Positions 39,177-47,946 of a stretch of DNA of 64,000 bases are shown here, piece after piece. Source of the DNA: Saccharomonospora marina XMU15. Its GTDB lineage: Bacteria; Actinomycetota; Actinomycetes; Mycobacteriales; Pseudonocardiaceae. The stretch lies in contig NZ_CM001439.1 of the NCBI RefSeq assembly GCF_000244955.1, positions 2,322,628 through 2,386,627 of the forward strand, read 5' to 3'. The position numbers were made by a program, and so were the translations under genes. Position 1 is the first letter of the stretch, and each line of letters starts with the position of its first letter. Below the pieces are notes generated by a model. It did not search any database. It saw only the letters and a list, made by a program, of their open reading frames with translations, and was not told where the DNA came from.

Positions 39177-40715
39177 TCAGCGTTTGACGTTGTGATCCGG
39201 GCGCGGGTCACCGTCCAGTAGCAGTGTGCCACCGGAGTCGAGCACCGTGAAGTACATCGGCCGCAGCCCGCTGCCGAAGTCGACGTCGACACTGATGTCG
39301 ACGGAGCCGTCGGGGTTGTTGGCGCGCTTGTACGCCACCGCGTTCTGCAGGTTCCGGATCTCGTGGTCGTCCCAGTAGTCCTTGTAGGCCTTCTCGTCGC
39401 CGAACAGCGCCTGACCGGCCGGGGTCAGCATGTCCCAGTTCTTCTCCGGGTCGTCGTAGAAGTCGATCACGCGCTGCCCGGCCGCACCCCAGTCGACAGC
39501 GGAGTCGGAGTTTTGGACCTGGTTGCTTTCACTGGTGGACGGGGGGCCGGAACTGGGTGGTGCGCTCGATGCGGTGTTGCCGCCCTGGTTCGCGGCGTTG
39601 GGATCGTCCGTGCCGCTCGAGTTCAGCGCGATGACGAGCACGGTGACGACCAGTGCCGCCGCGAGCCCGATCGCCCCGAGAACGAGCGGCTTGCGTCTGT
39701 CGCCACCGCCATCGTTGTTCGCGCCGTTGCGGGGAGGAACCGGCGGGTAGGTCGAGGTGGGGCTGCGCCTGGGGGCCTCCGCCGCGTTGCGTTGCCACGG
39801 CGGTGGCGGGGCGGGCGCCCGAGGCGGCTCGGCCGCGGCGGGCCTGGCGCCCGCACCCGCTACGGGCAGCGGGGGAGACACCCGGGTGGCGGGGGAGGAG
39901 CTGCCGTTGGTCTCGCTCGTGGCCAGTTTCGCGAGGCGGTCCCTTGCCTCGCTCATGCTCGGGCGCTCTTCCGGCTCGGTGCGCAGCAGGCTCATCAGCA
40001 AGGCGGTCGCCGCTCCTGCCCGGGTGGGCGGGTTGACCTTGCCGTTCGCGGCCGCGTACAGCAGCGCGAGCTGGTTGGTGCTGTCGCCGTAGGGCGGAAG
40101 CCCTTCGATGGCGTGGTACAGCGTCGCGCCGAGTGCGAACACGTCGGAGCTCGGCGTGGGGTCGGCGCCCCTGGCCAGTTCCGGCGCGAGGTAGGCGGGT
40201 GTGCCGCCGATCAGGCCGGTCTGGGTGAGAGTGAGGTCGCCGCTGGCCCTGGAGATGCCGAAGTCGGTGATCTTGCAGGTGCCGTTGTCGTCGATGAGGA
40301 TGTTGCCCGGCTTGATGTCGCGATGCACAATCCCGGCCCGGTGCGCTGCGACCAGGGCCGCGGCCACCTGCTCGCCGATGCGCGCCACCTCCGCGACCGG
40401 CAGGGTTCCGCGCTCTCCGAGGATCGCCGAGAGGCTGCGGGACGGCAGGTACTCCATCACCAGGCAAGGCTCGCCAGCGTGCTCGGCGATGTCGAAGACC
40501 ACGATCGCGTTGGGATGCTGGAACCGCGCCGCGTTGCGTGCCTCACGCATCGCCCGCTGCCGCATGGTCGCGCGCTCTTCCTCGGACAGCCCCGGCTGCG
40601 TCACGATCTGCTTCACGGCGACGGACCGTTCGAGGCGCTCATCGATCGCTCGCCAGACGATGCCCATGGCACCGCTGCCGACGTGCTCGACGAGGCGGTA
40701 GTGGCCTGCGATCAA
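39177..40715 (-). CDS. Transmembrane serine/threonine protein kinase
   Basis: A 512-residue Hanks-type kinase. The cytosolic kinase domain (about 6-265) has the glycine loop GSGAMG at 13-18, Lys35 in SVAVKQI, the catalytic loop HRDIKPGN, DFG and APE (LAPELARG). A Pro/Ala-rich linker leads to one transmembrane helix (LVLGAIGLAAALVVTVLVIAL, near 344-366) and an extracellular domain of about 140 residues that may sense a signal (VIDFYDDPEKNWDMLTPAG). No PASTA repeats are present. The only canonical start is TTG 40715; upstream the frame holds no ATG or GTG, and an ATC at 40730 with GAGGAG before it is a possible rare start. Confidence 0.9.
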   Translation of the reverse strand: MIAGHYRLVEHVGSGAMGIVWRAIDERLERSVAVKQIVTQPGLSEEERATMRQRAMREARNAARFQHPNAIVVFDIAEHAGEPCLVMEYLPSRSLSAILGERGTLPVAEVARIGEQVAAALVAAHRAGIVHRDIKPGNILIDDNGTCKITDFGISRASGDLTLTQTGLIGGTPAYLAPELARGADPTPSSDVFALGATLYHAIEGLPPYGDSTNQLALLYAAANGKVNPPTRAGAATALLMSLLRTEPEERPSMSEARDRLAKLATSETNGSSSPATRVSPPLPVAGAGARPAAAEPPRAPAPPPPWQRNAAEAPRRSPTSTYPPVPPRNGANNDGGGDRRKPLVLGAIGLAAALVVTVLVIALNSSGTDDPNAANQGGNTASSAPPSSGPPSTSESNQVQNSDSAVDWGAAGQRVIDFYDDPEKNWDMLTPAGQALFGDEKAYKDYWDDHEIRNLQNAVAYKRANNPDGSVDISVDVDFGSGLRPMYFTVLDSGGTLLLDGDPRPDHNVKR

Positions 40716-40859
40716 CTGACCGGTGTCGATGGCGCCTGCTCCTCGGCTGTGTTTCGCGATCGGGGAATGGACTTCGGGCGCGAACCGTGCCGATCCGCGC
40801 CCGGTTGAGTGTAGCGCTCCGCATCCGGCGCTCCCCGTGAACCGCCGTGCGGCACCGAC

Positions 40860-41522
40860 CTAGTTGTCCGCCCGCGCGGGCAGCGGAGCAGGGCGTTGCG
40901 CCGAAGAGAGGACACGCGAAAGACCAAGTGCGCCGAGTGCGGCGAAGGCCAGGTAACAACCGACGAGTGCGGGCGGCGTCGTGCCCGCGAGCGCGTCGCC
41001 GAGCACCACGACGGCCACCGTTCCAGGAAAGCTGCCGAGCACGGTCCCAACGAGGTAGGGCCGCAGCCGCAGCCCGGAAAGCCCGCAGCCGTAGCTCAGC
41101 GGCGCGAACGGCAGCACCGGGATGAGTCGCAGCGAGGCGACCGCGAGCGCACCGCCGCCGGTGAGCCGCTCGCCCACGGTGCGTAGCCGCCTCCCGCGAG
41201 GAAGCCGGGAGAGCAGGTCCCCGCCCAGTGCCCTGGCGAGCAGGAACGCCAGGAGCCCCGAGATCGCCGTCGCCACCACCGCTACGGCGACACCGAGCGC
41301 CTCGCCGAGCAGCAGGCCCGCGGCGAGGTTGAACACCGTCCGTGGGATCGGAGCCACCGTCAGCAGGGCATAGGCCAGCAGCAACACGAGTACGGCCGCC
41401 GGTCCCGTCCCGGCCACCCACGCCCGCAGTTCGGCGGGGCCGGGGATCGGCAGCAGCAGCGCCGCGACGGTCAGCGCGGCCACGGCCGCGAGTACACCCA
41501 GCAATCTCCTCGCACCCGCCAC
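40860..41522 (-). CDS. TVP38/TMEM64 (VTT/DedA-like) membrane protein
   Basis: A 220-residue polytopic membrane protein with five to six hydrophobic segments. The family signature runs APIPRTVFNLAAGLLLGEALG and LRLIPVLPFAPLSYGCGLSG, with the FPGTVAVVVLGDALAG segment later. Such proteins are lipid scramblase-like, although the actinobacterial role is untested. GTG at 41522 is the most reasonable start; sequence further upstream would run into the neighbouring gene region and is Arg-rich shadow sequence. Confidence 0.85.
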   Translation of the reverse strand: MAGARRLLGVLAAVAALTVAALLLPIPGPAELRAWVAGTGPAAVLVLLLAYALLTVAPIPRTVFNLAAGLLLGEALGVAVAVVATAISGLLAFLLARALGGDLLSRLPRGRRLRTVGERLTGGGALAVASLRLIPVLPFAPLSYGCGLSGLRLRPYLVGTVLGSFPGTVAVVVLGDALAGTTPPALVGCYLAFAALGALGLSRVLSSAQRPAPLPARADN

Positions 41523-41593
41523 CCGCTCAACGGTAGAGCACGTGCGGCCGCGCCTCGCGCCGACACCTGTCCACAACGGACTCGCGGTGCGGC

Positions 41594-42934
41594 TCAGTCG
41601 CGTGCCGCCGCCGCGATCCGGCCGTCGCGCCGGAACTCGCCGTGCCCCAGCAGCGCGCCTCGCTCGCCCGTCGCGAGCCAACCGTCCTCGGTCACTCGCC
41701 GCGCCGGGCCCGCCTGCTCGCCGAGGTAGTGGTCGACGACGCAGTAACCGCGAAACCGCAGTTCTCCTGTCTCACCGGGCGGCAGCGGCCTGCCGGAGTC
41801 CGGATCGACGACGCGGACCTCGATGTCCCTCGACACCGGCAGCCCGCCCGCCGACCACCGCCGCGGCGCAGCGGAGTCCGGCGGCCACAGCGCGACCGGG
41901 CTCAGCACCTCGGCGGAGCCGTACAGACCCGAGACCGTGACGCCCAGTTCCTCCTCCACCCGGTGGGCGAACTCGGCCATGTCCGGCGTGTCGAGCGCGA
42001 CGCCGAGCCAGCGCCACGATTTCGGTGCTTTCGGTGGTCGCGCCGTGTCGTGCCATTTCCTCGCCAGCCTCGACACGGACTCGCCTCCGGCGGCAAGGTG
42101 GGTTGCCGCGAAGCGGGACAGCGCGGCGAGCAGGTTGGCCGCCTCCAGGGTCGGTTCGAACAGGCAGGTCGCCTCGCCCGCCACGGCGGCCAGCGCCGCG
42201 CCGAGCCCCAGCGGTGAACTCAGCGGCTCGGCGCACACCAGCACGTCGTCGTGGCGCAACCCGATGGCCCGCGCGCTGTCGACGGCGAGGCGCACCAACG
42301 AGGACTCCAGGTGGGCCGCCAGCGAGGGAGCGAACGCCACCGCGAGTTCGTCGCCGCTGGTCACCGGCATCGGCATGCCAGCGGTCGCCGCGCTGGGCAA
42401 CCAGGCGCCGCCCCCGACGTCGTAGCCGGACGGGTCCACCGGCGGTTCGCCGTGCGGGCCCGCGACCACGGCCACCGCAGGCGGGGCGAGCCCGCCCGTG
42501 GTGGCCTCACGCAGCAGTTCCGGCAGCCGCGACCCGGGTAACCCGTGCGGCAGGGCGGCTACCCGGGGTCTGGCTCGCTGGAGCACCTGTGTCACCTCGG
42601 CCGCCTCGCAGTGCGGTGGCAAGCCGACCACGTGCGCGCCGAGCGAGGCGGCCGCGACGTGCCAGTCGAGCCAGGCAGAGGAGTTGGGCAGGCACACCAG
42701 AACGGCATCACCGCGCCCGACACCCGCCGTGGCCAGATCCGCCCGCAGCTGCAGCGTCCTGCGCCACAGCTCGGCACGGCTCACGTGTGCGGGTCGGTCG
42801 GGATCGACGTCGATCGCGATGATGGCGTGGGGGTCGCGCTTGGTCAGGTCCGAGAGCAACGACAGAAGATTCACCGGGGGCCAGAGAAGCACCTGGCCCA
42901 CACCGACGTCAAGACCGGCTAGGTTGGGCCGCAT
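41594..42934 (-). CDS. AMP-binding (acyl-CoA synthetase-like) protein, degenerate and truncated
   Basis: A 447-residue member of the adenylate-forming superfamily by overall pattern: SRAELWRRTLQLRADLATAGVGRGDAVLV near the N-terminus, VSGLYGSAEVLSPV (A5-like), GETGELRFRGYCVVDHYLGE and EDGWLATGERG (A7-like), then stopping soon after GRIAAAARD. The canonical phosphate loop (Y-T-S-G-T/S-T-G-x-P-K) is missing; the corresponding place reads AVAFAPSLAAHLESSLVRL. The roughly 100-residue C-terminal lid with the catalytic Lys is also absent. Catalysis by the normal mechanism is therefore unlikely. The start is uncertain (ATG 42934, or GTG 42901). It is divergent from the EEP gene with overlapping start codons. 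Confidence 0.75.
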   Translation of the reverse strand: MRPNLAGLDVGVGQVLLWPPVNLLSLLSDLTKRDPHAIIAIDVDPDRPAHVSRAELWRRTLQLRADLATAGVGRGDAVLVCLPNSSAWLDWHVAAASLGAHVVGLPPHCEAAEVTQVLQRARPRVAALPHGLPGSRLPELLREATTGGLAPPAVAVVAGPHGEPPVDPSGYDVGGGAWLPSAATAGMPMPVTSGDELAVAFAPSLAAHLESSLVRLAVDSARAIGLRHDDVLVCAEPLSSPLGLGAALAAVAGEATCLFEPTLEAANLLAALSRFAATHLAAGGESVSRLARKWHDTARPPKAPKSWRWLGVALDTPDMAEFAHRVEEELGVTVSGLYGSAEVLSPVALWPPDSAAPRRWSAGGLPVSRDIEVRVVDPDSGRPLPPGETGELRFRGYCVVDHYLGEQAGPARRVTEDGWLATGERGALLGHGEFRRDGRIAAAARD

Positions 42935-43784
42935 GCGGTCGCTGAGAGTGTTCATTTCGGTGCTGACGGTGTTGGCGTTCTCGGCCCTGCCTGTGTCACC
43001 CGGAGAAGCCGCACCAGGCGGTGCGCCGGAGGTGCTGCGGGTGGTCAGCTTCAACATGCACGCCGGAATCGGTGCCGACGGCGAACTCGATCTGGAACGT
43101 GTCGCCGAGGTCGTCCTGCGCAGCCGCGCCGACGTGGTCGGCCTACAGGAGGTGGACGTACATTTTTCCGCCCGTAGCGACTACGTCGACCAAGCCACGC
43201 GACTGGCCGAGCTGACGGGGATGCAAGCCTTCTTCGCACCGATCTACGACCTCGACCCCGAGCCGGGCCACTCGCAACGGCGACGCTTCGGCGTGGCCGT
43301 TCTCAGCCGCTATCCGATCGTCGCCACAACCAACCACGAACTGACGCGGAACTCGACGGTAGGCCCACCCGGCTCGCCCACACCGATGCCGGGGTTCGCC
43401 GAGGCGGTGGTGTCGGTGCGCGGCAGGCACGTGCGCGTCTACAGCACGCACCTGGACTACCGCGCCGACCCGGCCGTGCGGCGCACGCAGGTGGCCGAGA
43501 CGGTGCGCGTTCTCGACAGCGACCCGCCGCACGCCCGTCAGGTGCTGCTCGGTGACCTCAACGCCGAGCCGACGGCGCCGGAGCTCGGTCCGCTGTTCGA
43601 GCGGGTACGCGACGCGTGGGGAACCAGGAAGGGTGGGTTCACCTACCCCGCGCCGCGGCCGGTGAAGCGCATCGACTACGTCACCTTCGCCGGGCCTGTG
43701 CAGGTCGAGGACGCGCGGGTACCGCGCTCGCCCGCCTCCGACCACCTGCCGGTGCTGGCCCGGTTGCTGCTCGATCCCGGCTGA
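42933..43784 (+). CDS. Secreted endonuclease/exonuclease/phosphatase family protein
   Basis: A 283-residue exported enzyme. A signal peptide (RSLRVFISVLTVLAFSALPVSP, cleavage near residue 26) precedes an EEP fold with VVSFNMHAGIG, VVGLQEVDVHF, the catalytic His in YSTHLDYRAD, LLGDLNAEP and the terminal SDHLPVLARL. These metal and catalytic residues are intact, so it should hydrolyse phosphodiesters or phosphomonoesters outside the cell (DNA, sphingolipid- or phosphoinositide-like substrates). Its ATG shares the central bases CATG with the start of the divergent AMP-binding gene. Confidence 0.9.
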   Translation: MRSLRVFISVLTVLAFSALPVSPGEAAPGGAPEVLRVVSFNMHAGIGADGELDLERVAEVVLRSRADVVGLQEVDVHFSARSDYVDQATRLAELTGMQAFFAPIYDLDPEPGHSQRRRFGVAVLSRYPIVATTNHELTRNSTVGPPGSPTPMPGFAEAVVSVRGRHVRVYSTHLDYRADPAVRRTQVAETVRVLDSDPPHARQVLLGDLNAEPTAPELGPLFERVRDAWGTRKGGFTYPAPRPVKRIDYVTFAGPVQVEDARVPRSPASDHLPVLARLLLDPG

Positions 43785-43792
43785 GAGGCGGC

Positions 43793-45352
43793 TCAGGCCG
43801 GACACAACGTGCCGTCGCGGGGCACGTCGCCGTCGACGAGGAAACGCTGCACCGCCCGCATGACGCACGCCGAGTTCAGCGCGCCGTGGCCGCTGCCCTG
43901 CCAGGCGAGCCGTACGGCGCTGGGCATCCGCTCCGCGGCGCGGATGGTGCCTCGCTCCGGGGTCACCGGGTCGACCGCGGTGCTCACCACCAGCATCGGA
44001 GGCGCCCCTTCGGCGCCGATCTCGGGTGCGGGCTCGCCGCGGCTGGGCCACGGGCTGCACCATGCCAGCTGCTGTGCCACCACCGAGCCGAACACCGCGT
44101 ACCTGTCACCGAGTTCGCGCGCGACCCGGCGAAGCCGGTCGGCGGGCAACCGGGTGGCGGTGTCGTTGCACCGGGTCGCGAGGCTGCCGTCCAGCCGCGC
44201 CGCGGAGTCCTGCGACTCCAGCAGCAGCGGCCTGACGAACTCCGCCAGCGGGCCTGCGTCACCCGACCGTGCCGCCGTGATCGCGTCGGCGAGGAGCGGC
44301 CAGCGTTGTCGGTCGGCGAGCCCCTGCAGCACCGCGCGCAGCGCCAGCGGCGCGCCCATGGTGATGCCGTCGGCGGTGTGCAGCGGGCGCGACCGCAGCT
44401 GCTCGGCCAGCTCTGCGACCTCGGCGCGGGCGTCGCCGCCGAGCGCGCATTCCCGGCCCGCGCAGTCGGCGGAGAACGCGTCCAACGTGGCCTCGGCACC
44501 CGCCGCGACCCCGTCGACCACGGTCACCATGTCGGTGGACGGGTCCGGCACGCCGTCGAGGACCGTCCGGCCGACCCTGCCGGGGTAGCGCGCGGCGTAC
44601 AGCGCGACCACCCTGGAACCCTCACCGTGGCCGAGGGCGTTGAGGTGGCGCAGACCCAACTGCTCACGCAACTCGTCCAGGTCACCCGCGGCGCGCCAGC
44701 CGTCCAGTGCCGCCTGCTGGTCCTCCAGGTTGATCGCGCACTGCTGCCCTGCCACCCGGGCGGCGTCCAGCAACGTGTCGAAGGACCGGGTGGGATCGGT
44801 GTTCAGCAACGTCGCCCGTACGTCGCCGGGTACGCACCGCACCGGGTCCGAGGTCCCTGTGCCTCTGCGGTCCACGCCGATCAGCGAGAACCGCCGCAGC
44901 AACTCGCCGGGCATCGACGCGGCCAGGCGTGCCGCGTAGAGCGTTCCCGGCTCGCCGTCCACGTCGTTGACCACCACGAGCGGTACCGGTCCGTCGCCTG
45001 CCTTGAGCAGCCCGATCCGGGTGATGCCCCTGCCGGGCAGGTCGGGCGCGTCCAGGGTGGACGTCATGCGAGCACACGAAACGCTCGGCGAGTTGCCCGG
45101 GCGCTCACCGAGCCGATCGAGAACCTCGGGGCCGCATTCGGACCAGTCGATCCCCGACCCACCCGGCTCCTCCAGACCGGGCAACGGGACCTGCCGTGAC
45201 GAGCTGGGTGGCGGCTGCGGTGTCGGTCCGTCGTTCTCCACCACCGGCGGGCGGGCCGACGGGCCAGCCGTACACGCGGTGAGCAACACCGAAGCCAGCG
45301 CGGTGAGGGCGAGGTGCCCGCGGGCACGACCACGACGCGGCACTGATCGCAT
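43793..45352 (-). CDS. TAP-like secreted alpha/beta-hydrolase lipoprotein with altered nucleophile
   Basis: A 519-residue exported protein of the tripeptidyl-aminopeptidase (SlpD/TAP, Rv2672-like) type. The signal peptide ends in the lipobox LLTAC with Cys27 as lipid anchor. The hydrolase domain has VVVNDVDGEPGT, GVDRRGTGTSDPV, the acid region VSTAVDPVTP and the histidine motif GSGHGAL. The nucleophile elbow reads GHGEG (residues 241-245) where G-x-S-x-G is expected, so the catalytic serine is replaced by glycine. It may be an inactive binding protein or use another residue. ATG 45352 has GGAAGTGAGG upstream. Confidence 0.85.
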   Translation of the reverse strand: MRSVPRRGRARGHLALTALASVLLTACTAGPSARPPVVENDGPTPQPPPSSSRQVPLPGLEEPGGSGIDWSECGPEVLDRLGERPGNSPSVSCARMTSTLDAPDLPGRGITRIGLLKAGDGPVPLVVVNDVDGEPGTLYAARLAASMPGELLRRFSLIGVDRRGTGTSDPVRCVPGDVRATLLNTDPTRSFDTLLDAARVAGQQCAINLEDQQAALDGWRAAGDLDELREQLGLRHLNALGHGEGSRVVALYAARYPGRVGRTVLDGVPDPSTDMVTVVDGVAAGAEATLDAFSADCAGRECALGGDARAEVAELAEQLRSRPLHTADGITMGAPLALRAVLQGLADRQRWPLLADAITAARSGDAGPLAEFVRPLLLESQDSAARLDGSLATRCNDTATRLPADRLRRVARELGDRYAVFGSVVAQQLAWCSPWPSRGEPAPEIGAEGAPPMLVVSTAVDPVTPERGTIRAAERMPSAVRLAWQGSGHGALNSACVMRAVQRFLVDGDVPRDGTLCPA

Positions 45353-45458
45353 CCTCACTTCCCGTACTTCCCGTGCTCGTGGGTCCCAGCGGTTCCAGCC
45401 TGGCACGGCGGCGGTGAGGACGACGTGAGCGGCGGCTTCGTGCCGGGCCCCGACGACC

Positions 45459-46220
45459 TCACTGGTCGCGGCGGTAGCGCAGCATGGTGAAACCGTCCTC
45501 GTGCAGCAGTGACGCCAGCCGCATCCGGCGCGGCACGGGAGCGGACCTGCCCGCGACGATCCGGTCGGCGCCCGCCCCGGCCAGCAGCGGCGCCAGCGTC
45601 AGGCAGAGCTGGTCCACCAGGTCCTCGGCGACCAGCGAGGCGAACAGGTGCGGTCCGCCCTCGCAGTTGACCCGCAGCAGGCCGCGTCGCGCGAACACCG
45701 CGAGCATGGCGGGCAGGTCCACCGCGTGCTCGCCCGCGACCACCACTTCGGCTCCGGCCTCGGCCAGCGCCTCCCTGCGTTGCCTCGGGGCACTCGCCGT
45801 GGTCACGACGATCGGCGGCACGATCGTGTCGGCCACGACGGGGTCGTCGGGCGCGACGGTGCAGCGGCCGCTGACCACCGCGATCGGCGGCACGTCGGCG
45901 AGCCCGTGCCTGCGCCTGCGTTCCACGCGAAGCTCGCCCGGCCTCGCCCCGCGGTACCGTTCCGCCTTCACCGTCCCCGCGCCGACCAGGATCACGTCCG
46001 CCAGGTCACGGCCGAGCGCGAAGATCCGCTTGTCCGCCGGGTGCGAAAGACCTTCCGAGCGTTCGGAAACGGCGACCGCGCCGTCGGCGGAGGAGACGAA
46101 GTTGGCCTGCACCCACGGCCTGCTCGGTCGCTGCGGATAGCCGTAGAGCTCCTCCAGGTCGGCGTCGGTCAGCGCAGCGGCCGACGCCGCCTCCGGTGGG
46201 ACAGGCCACAGACGATGCAC
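45459..46220 (-). CDS. RibD C-terminal-domain pyrimidine reductase family protein
   Basis: A 253-residue NADPH-dependent reductase related to RibD/dihydrofolate reductase. Features are QANFVSSADGAVAV, ALGRDLADVILVGAGTVKAERYRG and NCEGGPHLFASLVAEDLVDQLCLTLAPLLAG. The N-terminal deaminase domain of bifunctional RibD is absent. Mycobacterial Rv2671 at the same position is a RibD-like protein that can act as an alternative dihydrofolate reductase. The start GTG 46220 is divergent from zapE. Confidence 0.88.
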   Translation of the reverse strand: MHRLWPVPPEAASAAALTDADLEELYGYPQRPSRPWVQANFVSSADGAVAVSERSEGLSHPADKRIFALGRDLADVILVGAGTVKAERYRGARPGELRVERRRRHGLADVPPIAVVSGRCTVAPDDPVVADTIVPPIVVTTASAPRQRREALAEAGAEVVVAGEHAVDLPAMLAVFARRGLLRVNCEGGPHLFASLVAEDLVDQLCLTLAPLLAGAGADRIVAGRSAPVPRRMRLASLLHEDGFTMLRYRRDQ

Positions 46221-46284
46221 GGTGTCAATCCCAACACGTGCCGTGCGGACCGGCTGACCGGGGGCAGCACATACCCTGACCGCC

Positions 46285-47322
46285 ATGCCCACCGAGCAGC
46301 TGACCGCGAGGCGGCCCGAGATCGGCGCCGACGAACTCGTCTCCACACTCGTGCCGCCGCCGAGGTTCGACAGCGTCCGCTTCTCCACCTACGTGCCCAA
46401 CCCGGCCGAGCCCAGCCAGAGCGAGGCTGTCCGGTCGTGCTCGGCGTTCGCCACGCGGCTGGCCGACTCCTCGACGCGTGCCAAGGGTTGGCGGTCGTGG
46501 CTGCGCAGGCGCGACGGTGGGCAGGCACGGCAGGGCCTCTACCTCGACGGCGGGTTCGGGGTGGGCAAGACACACCTGCTGGCCTCGATCTGGCACGAGG
46601 CGCCCGGCCCCAAGGCGTACGGCACGTTCGTCGAGCTCACGCACGTGGTCGGCGCGCTGGGCTTCGCCGAGGCGGTGCGCAGGCTGAGCGGACACCGCCT
46701 GCTGGCCATCGACGAGTTCGAACTGGACGACCCCGGCGACACGATGCTGGTCAACCGGCTGCTGCGGGAACTGACCGACGCGGGGGTGTTCGTGGCGGCG
46801 ACGTCGAACACGCTGCCGGACAAGCTCGGTGAGGGACGATTCGCGGCGGAAGACTTCCTGCGGGAGATCCAGTCGCTTTCGGCGAGGTTCGACGTGGTGC
46901 GCGTGGACGGCCCGGACTACCGGCATCGTGGCCTTCCCGCGCCGCCTGAGCCGGTCAGCGACGACGAACTCGCGGCATCGGCACGGGCTTGGTCCGGTGC
47001 GACGCTGGATCACTTCGACGCGCTGTGCGACCACCTGGCGCGGCTGCACCCGTCGAGCTACGGGCGACTGGTGGACGGGGTCTCCGCCGTACACCTGCGC
47101 GGCGTGCGACCGGCTGCCGACCAGGCGATCGCGCTTCGGCTGGTCGCCTTCGCCGACCGGCTCTACGACCGTGCCGTACCCGTGCTGACCTCGGGTGCCC
47201 CGCTGGACACCCTGTTCACCGAGGAGATGCTGGCAGGTGGGTACCGCAAGAAGTACCTACGAGCCCTCAGCAGGCTCACCGCCCTGGCCAGGGACGCCCT
47301 CGACTCGCAACCCGCCAGGTAG
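46285..47322 (+). CDS. zapE: AFG1/ZapE-family ATPase
   Basis: A 345-residue P-loop ATPase. Walker A is GGFGVGKTHLL (about residues 89-99), Walker B LLAIDEFELDDPGD, the sensor VAATSNTLPD. The C-terminus carries the AFG1-type VYDRAVPVLTSG-like strand (LYDRAVPVLTSGAPL). ZapE stimulates Z-ring constriction in E. coli; the actinobacterial function is less clear. The last 66 bases overlap the convergent PAP2 gene. Confidence 0.93.
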   Translation: MPTEQLTARRPEIGADELVSTLVPPPRFDSVRFSTYVPNPAEPSQSEAVRSCSAFATRLADSSTRAKGWRSWLRRRDGGQARQGLYLDGGFGVGKTHLLASIWHEAPGPKAYGTFVELTHVVGALGFAEAVRRLSGHRLLAIDEFELDDPGDTMLVNRLLRELTDAGVFVAATSNTLPDKLGEGRFAAEDFLREIQSLSARFDVVRVDGPDYRHRGLPAPPEPVSDDELAASARAWSGATLDHFDALCDHLARLHPSSYGRLVDGVSAVHLRGVRPAADQAIALRLVAFADRLYDRAVPVLTSGAPLDTLFTEEMLAGGYRKKYLRALSRLTALARDALDSQPAR

Positions 47323-47913
47323 CAGCCGCTGCACCAGCACGGCGATCGCGGCGGTGACAGCCACCCCGAACCCGACCCCGCCCACGACATCGGTTGCGTA
47401 GTGGTAGTCCAGACCCACCATCGCCACGCCCGCCATGGCCAGCAACGCCGCACCCGCCGCCAGCACGAGGCCGCGCTGCCAGCCCGTGCGCGCGAGGATC
47501 ACGAGCACCGCGAGTACCGACACGAACAGCACTGTGTGGCCGCTGGGGTAGACGAGGCTCTCGCCGTAGCGGCGGCCGAATGCCGGCTTCAGCAGCCACG
47601 TGTTCAACGCCACAGCAGTAGCGGGTGCGGTGACGGCGAGCACGGCGCCCGCCGGGCGGTGCCGTCGCAGGCAGGTACCCGCGATGCCCGCGACGGCCAG
47701 CAGCACCAGCGGCAGTTCCATCGGCAGCAGCAGCAGGTGGAGCAACAACTCGCGGCCACCGAGCCCGGCTTGCACGACCGCGGCTACGGCGCGGTCCACC
47801 CGGTTGGCGCTGCTGTCACCGGCCAGCGGCAAGCCGAACACGAGCGTGAAGGCAGCGCTGGCGGCCGCGAGCCCGGCCAGGGCGCGAGTCTGCACGGACC
47901 CATGGTGCCGCAC
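47257..47913 (-). CDS. PAP2-family membrane phosphatase
   Basis: A 218-residue membrane phosphatase with six hydrophobic helices. Active-site motifs are KPAFGRRYGES (first), YPSGHTVLFVS (second, catalytic acid His) and GLDYHYATDVVGG (third, nucleophile His). Substrates are usually undecaprenyl pyrophosphate or other lipid phosphates. Start is GTG 47913; a GTG six codons later is possible. Its 3' end overlaps zapE by 66 bases in antisense orientation. Confidence 0.9.
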   Translation of the reverse strand: MRHHGSVQTRALAGLAAASAAFTLVFGLPLAGDSSANRVDRAVAAVVQAGLGGRELLLHLLLLPMELPLVLLAVAGIAGTCLRRHRPAGAVLAVTAPATAVALNTWLLKPAFGRRYGESLVYPSGHTVLFVSVLAVLVILARTGWQRGLVLAAGAALLAMAGVAMVGLDYHYATDVVGGVGFGVAVTAAIAVLVQRLLPGGLRVEGVPGQGGEPAEGS

Positions 47914-47946
47914 GCGGGCCCGCCCGGACCGGTCTCGCCGTGGCGA

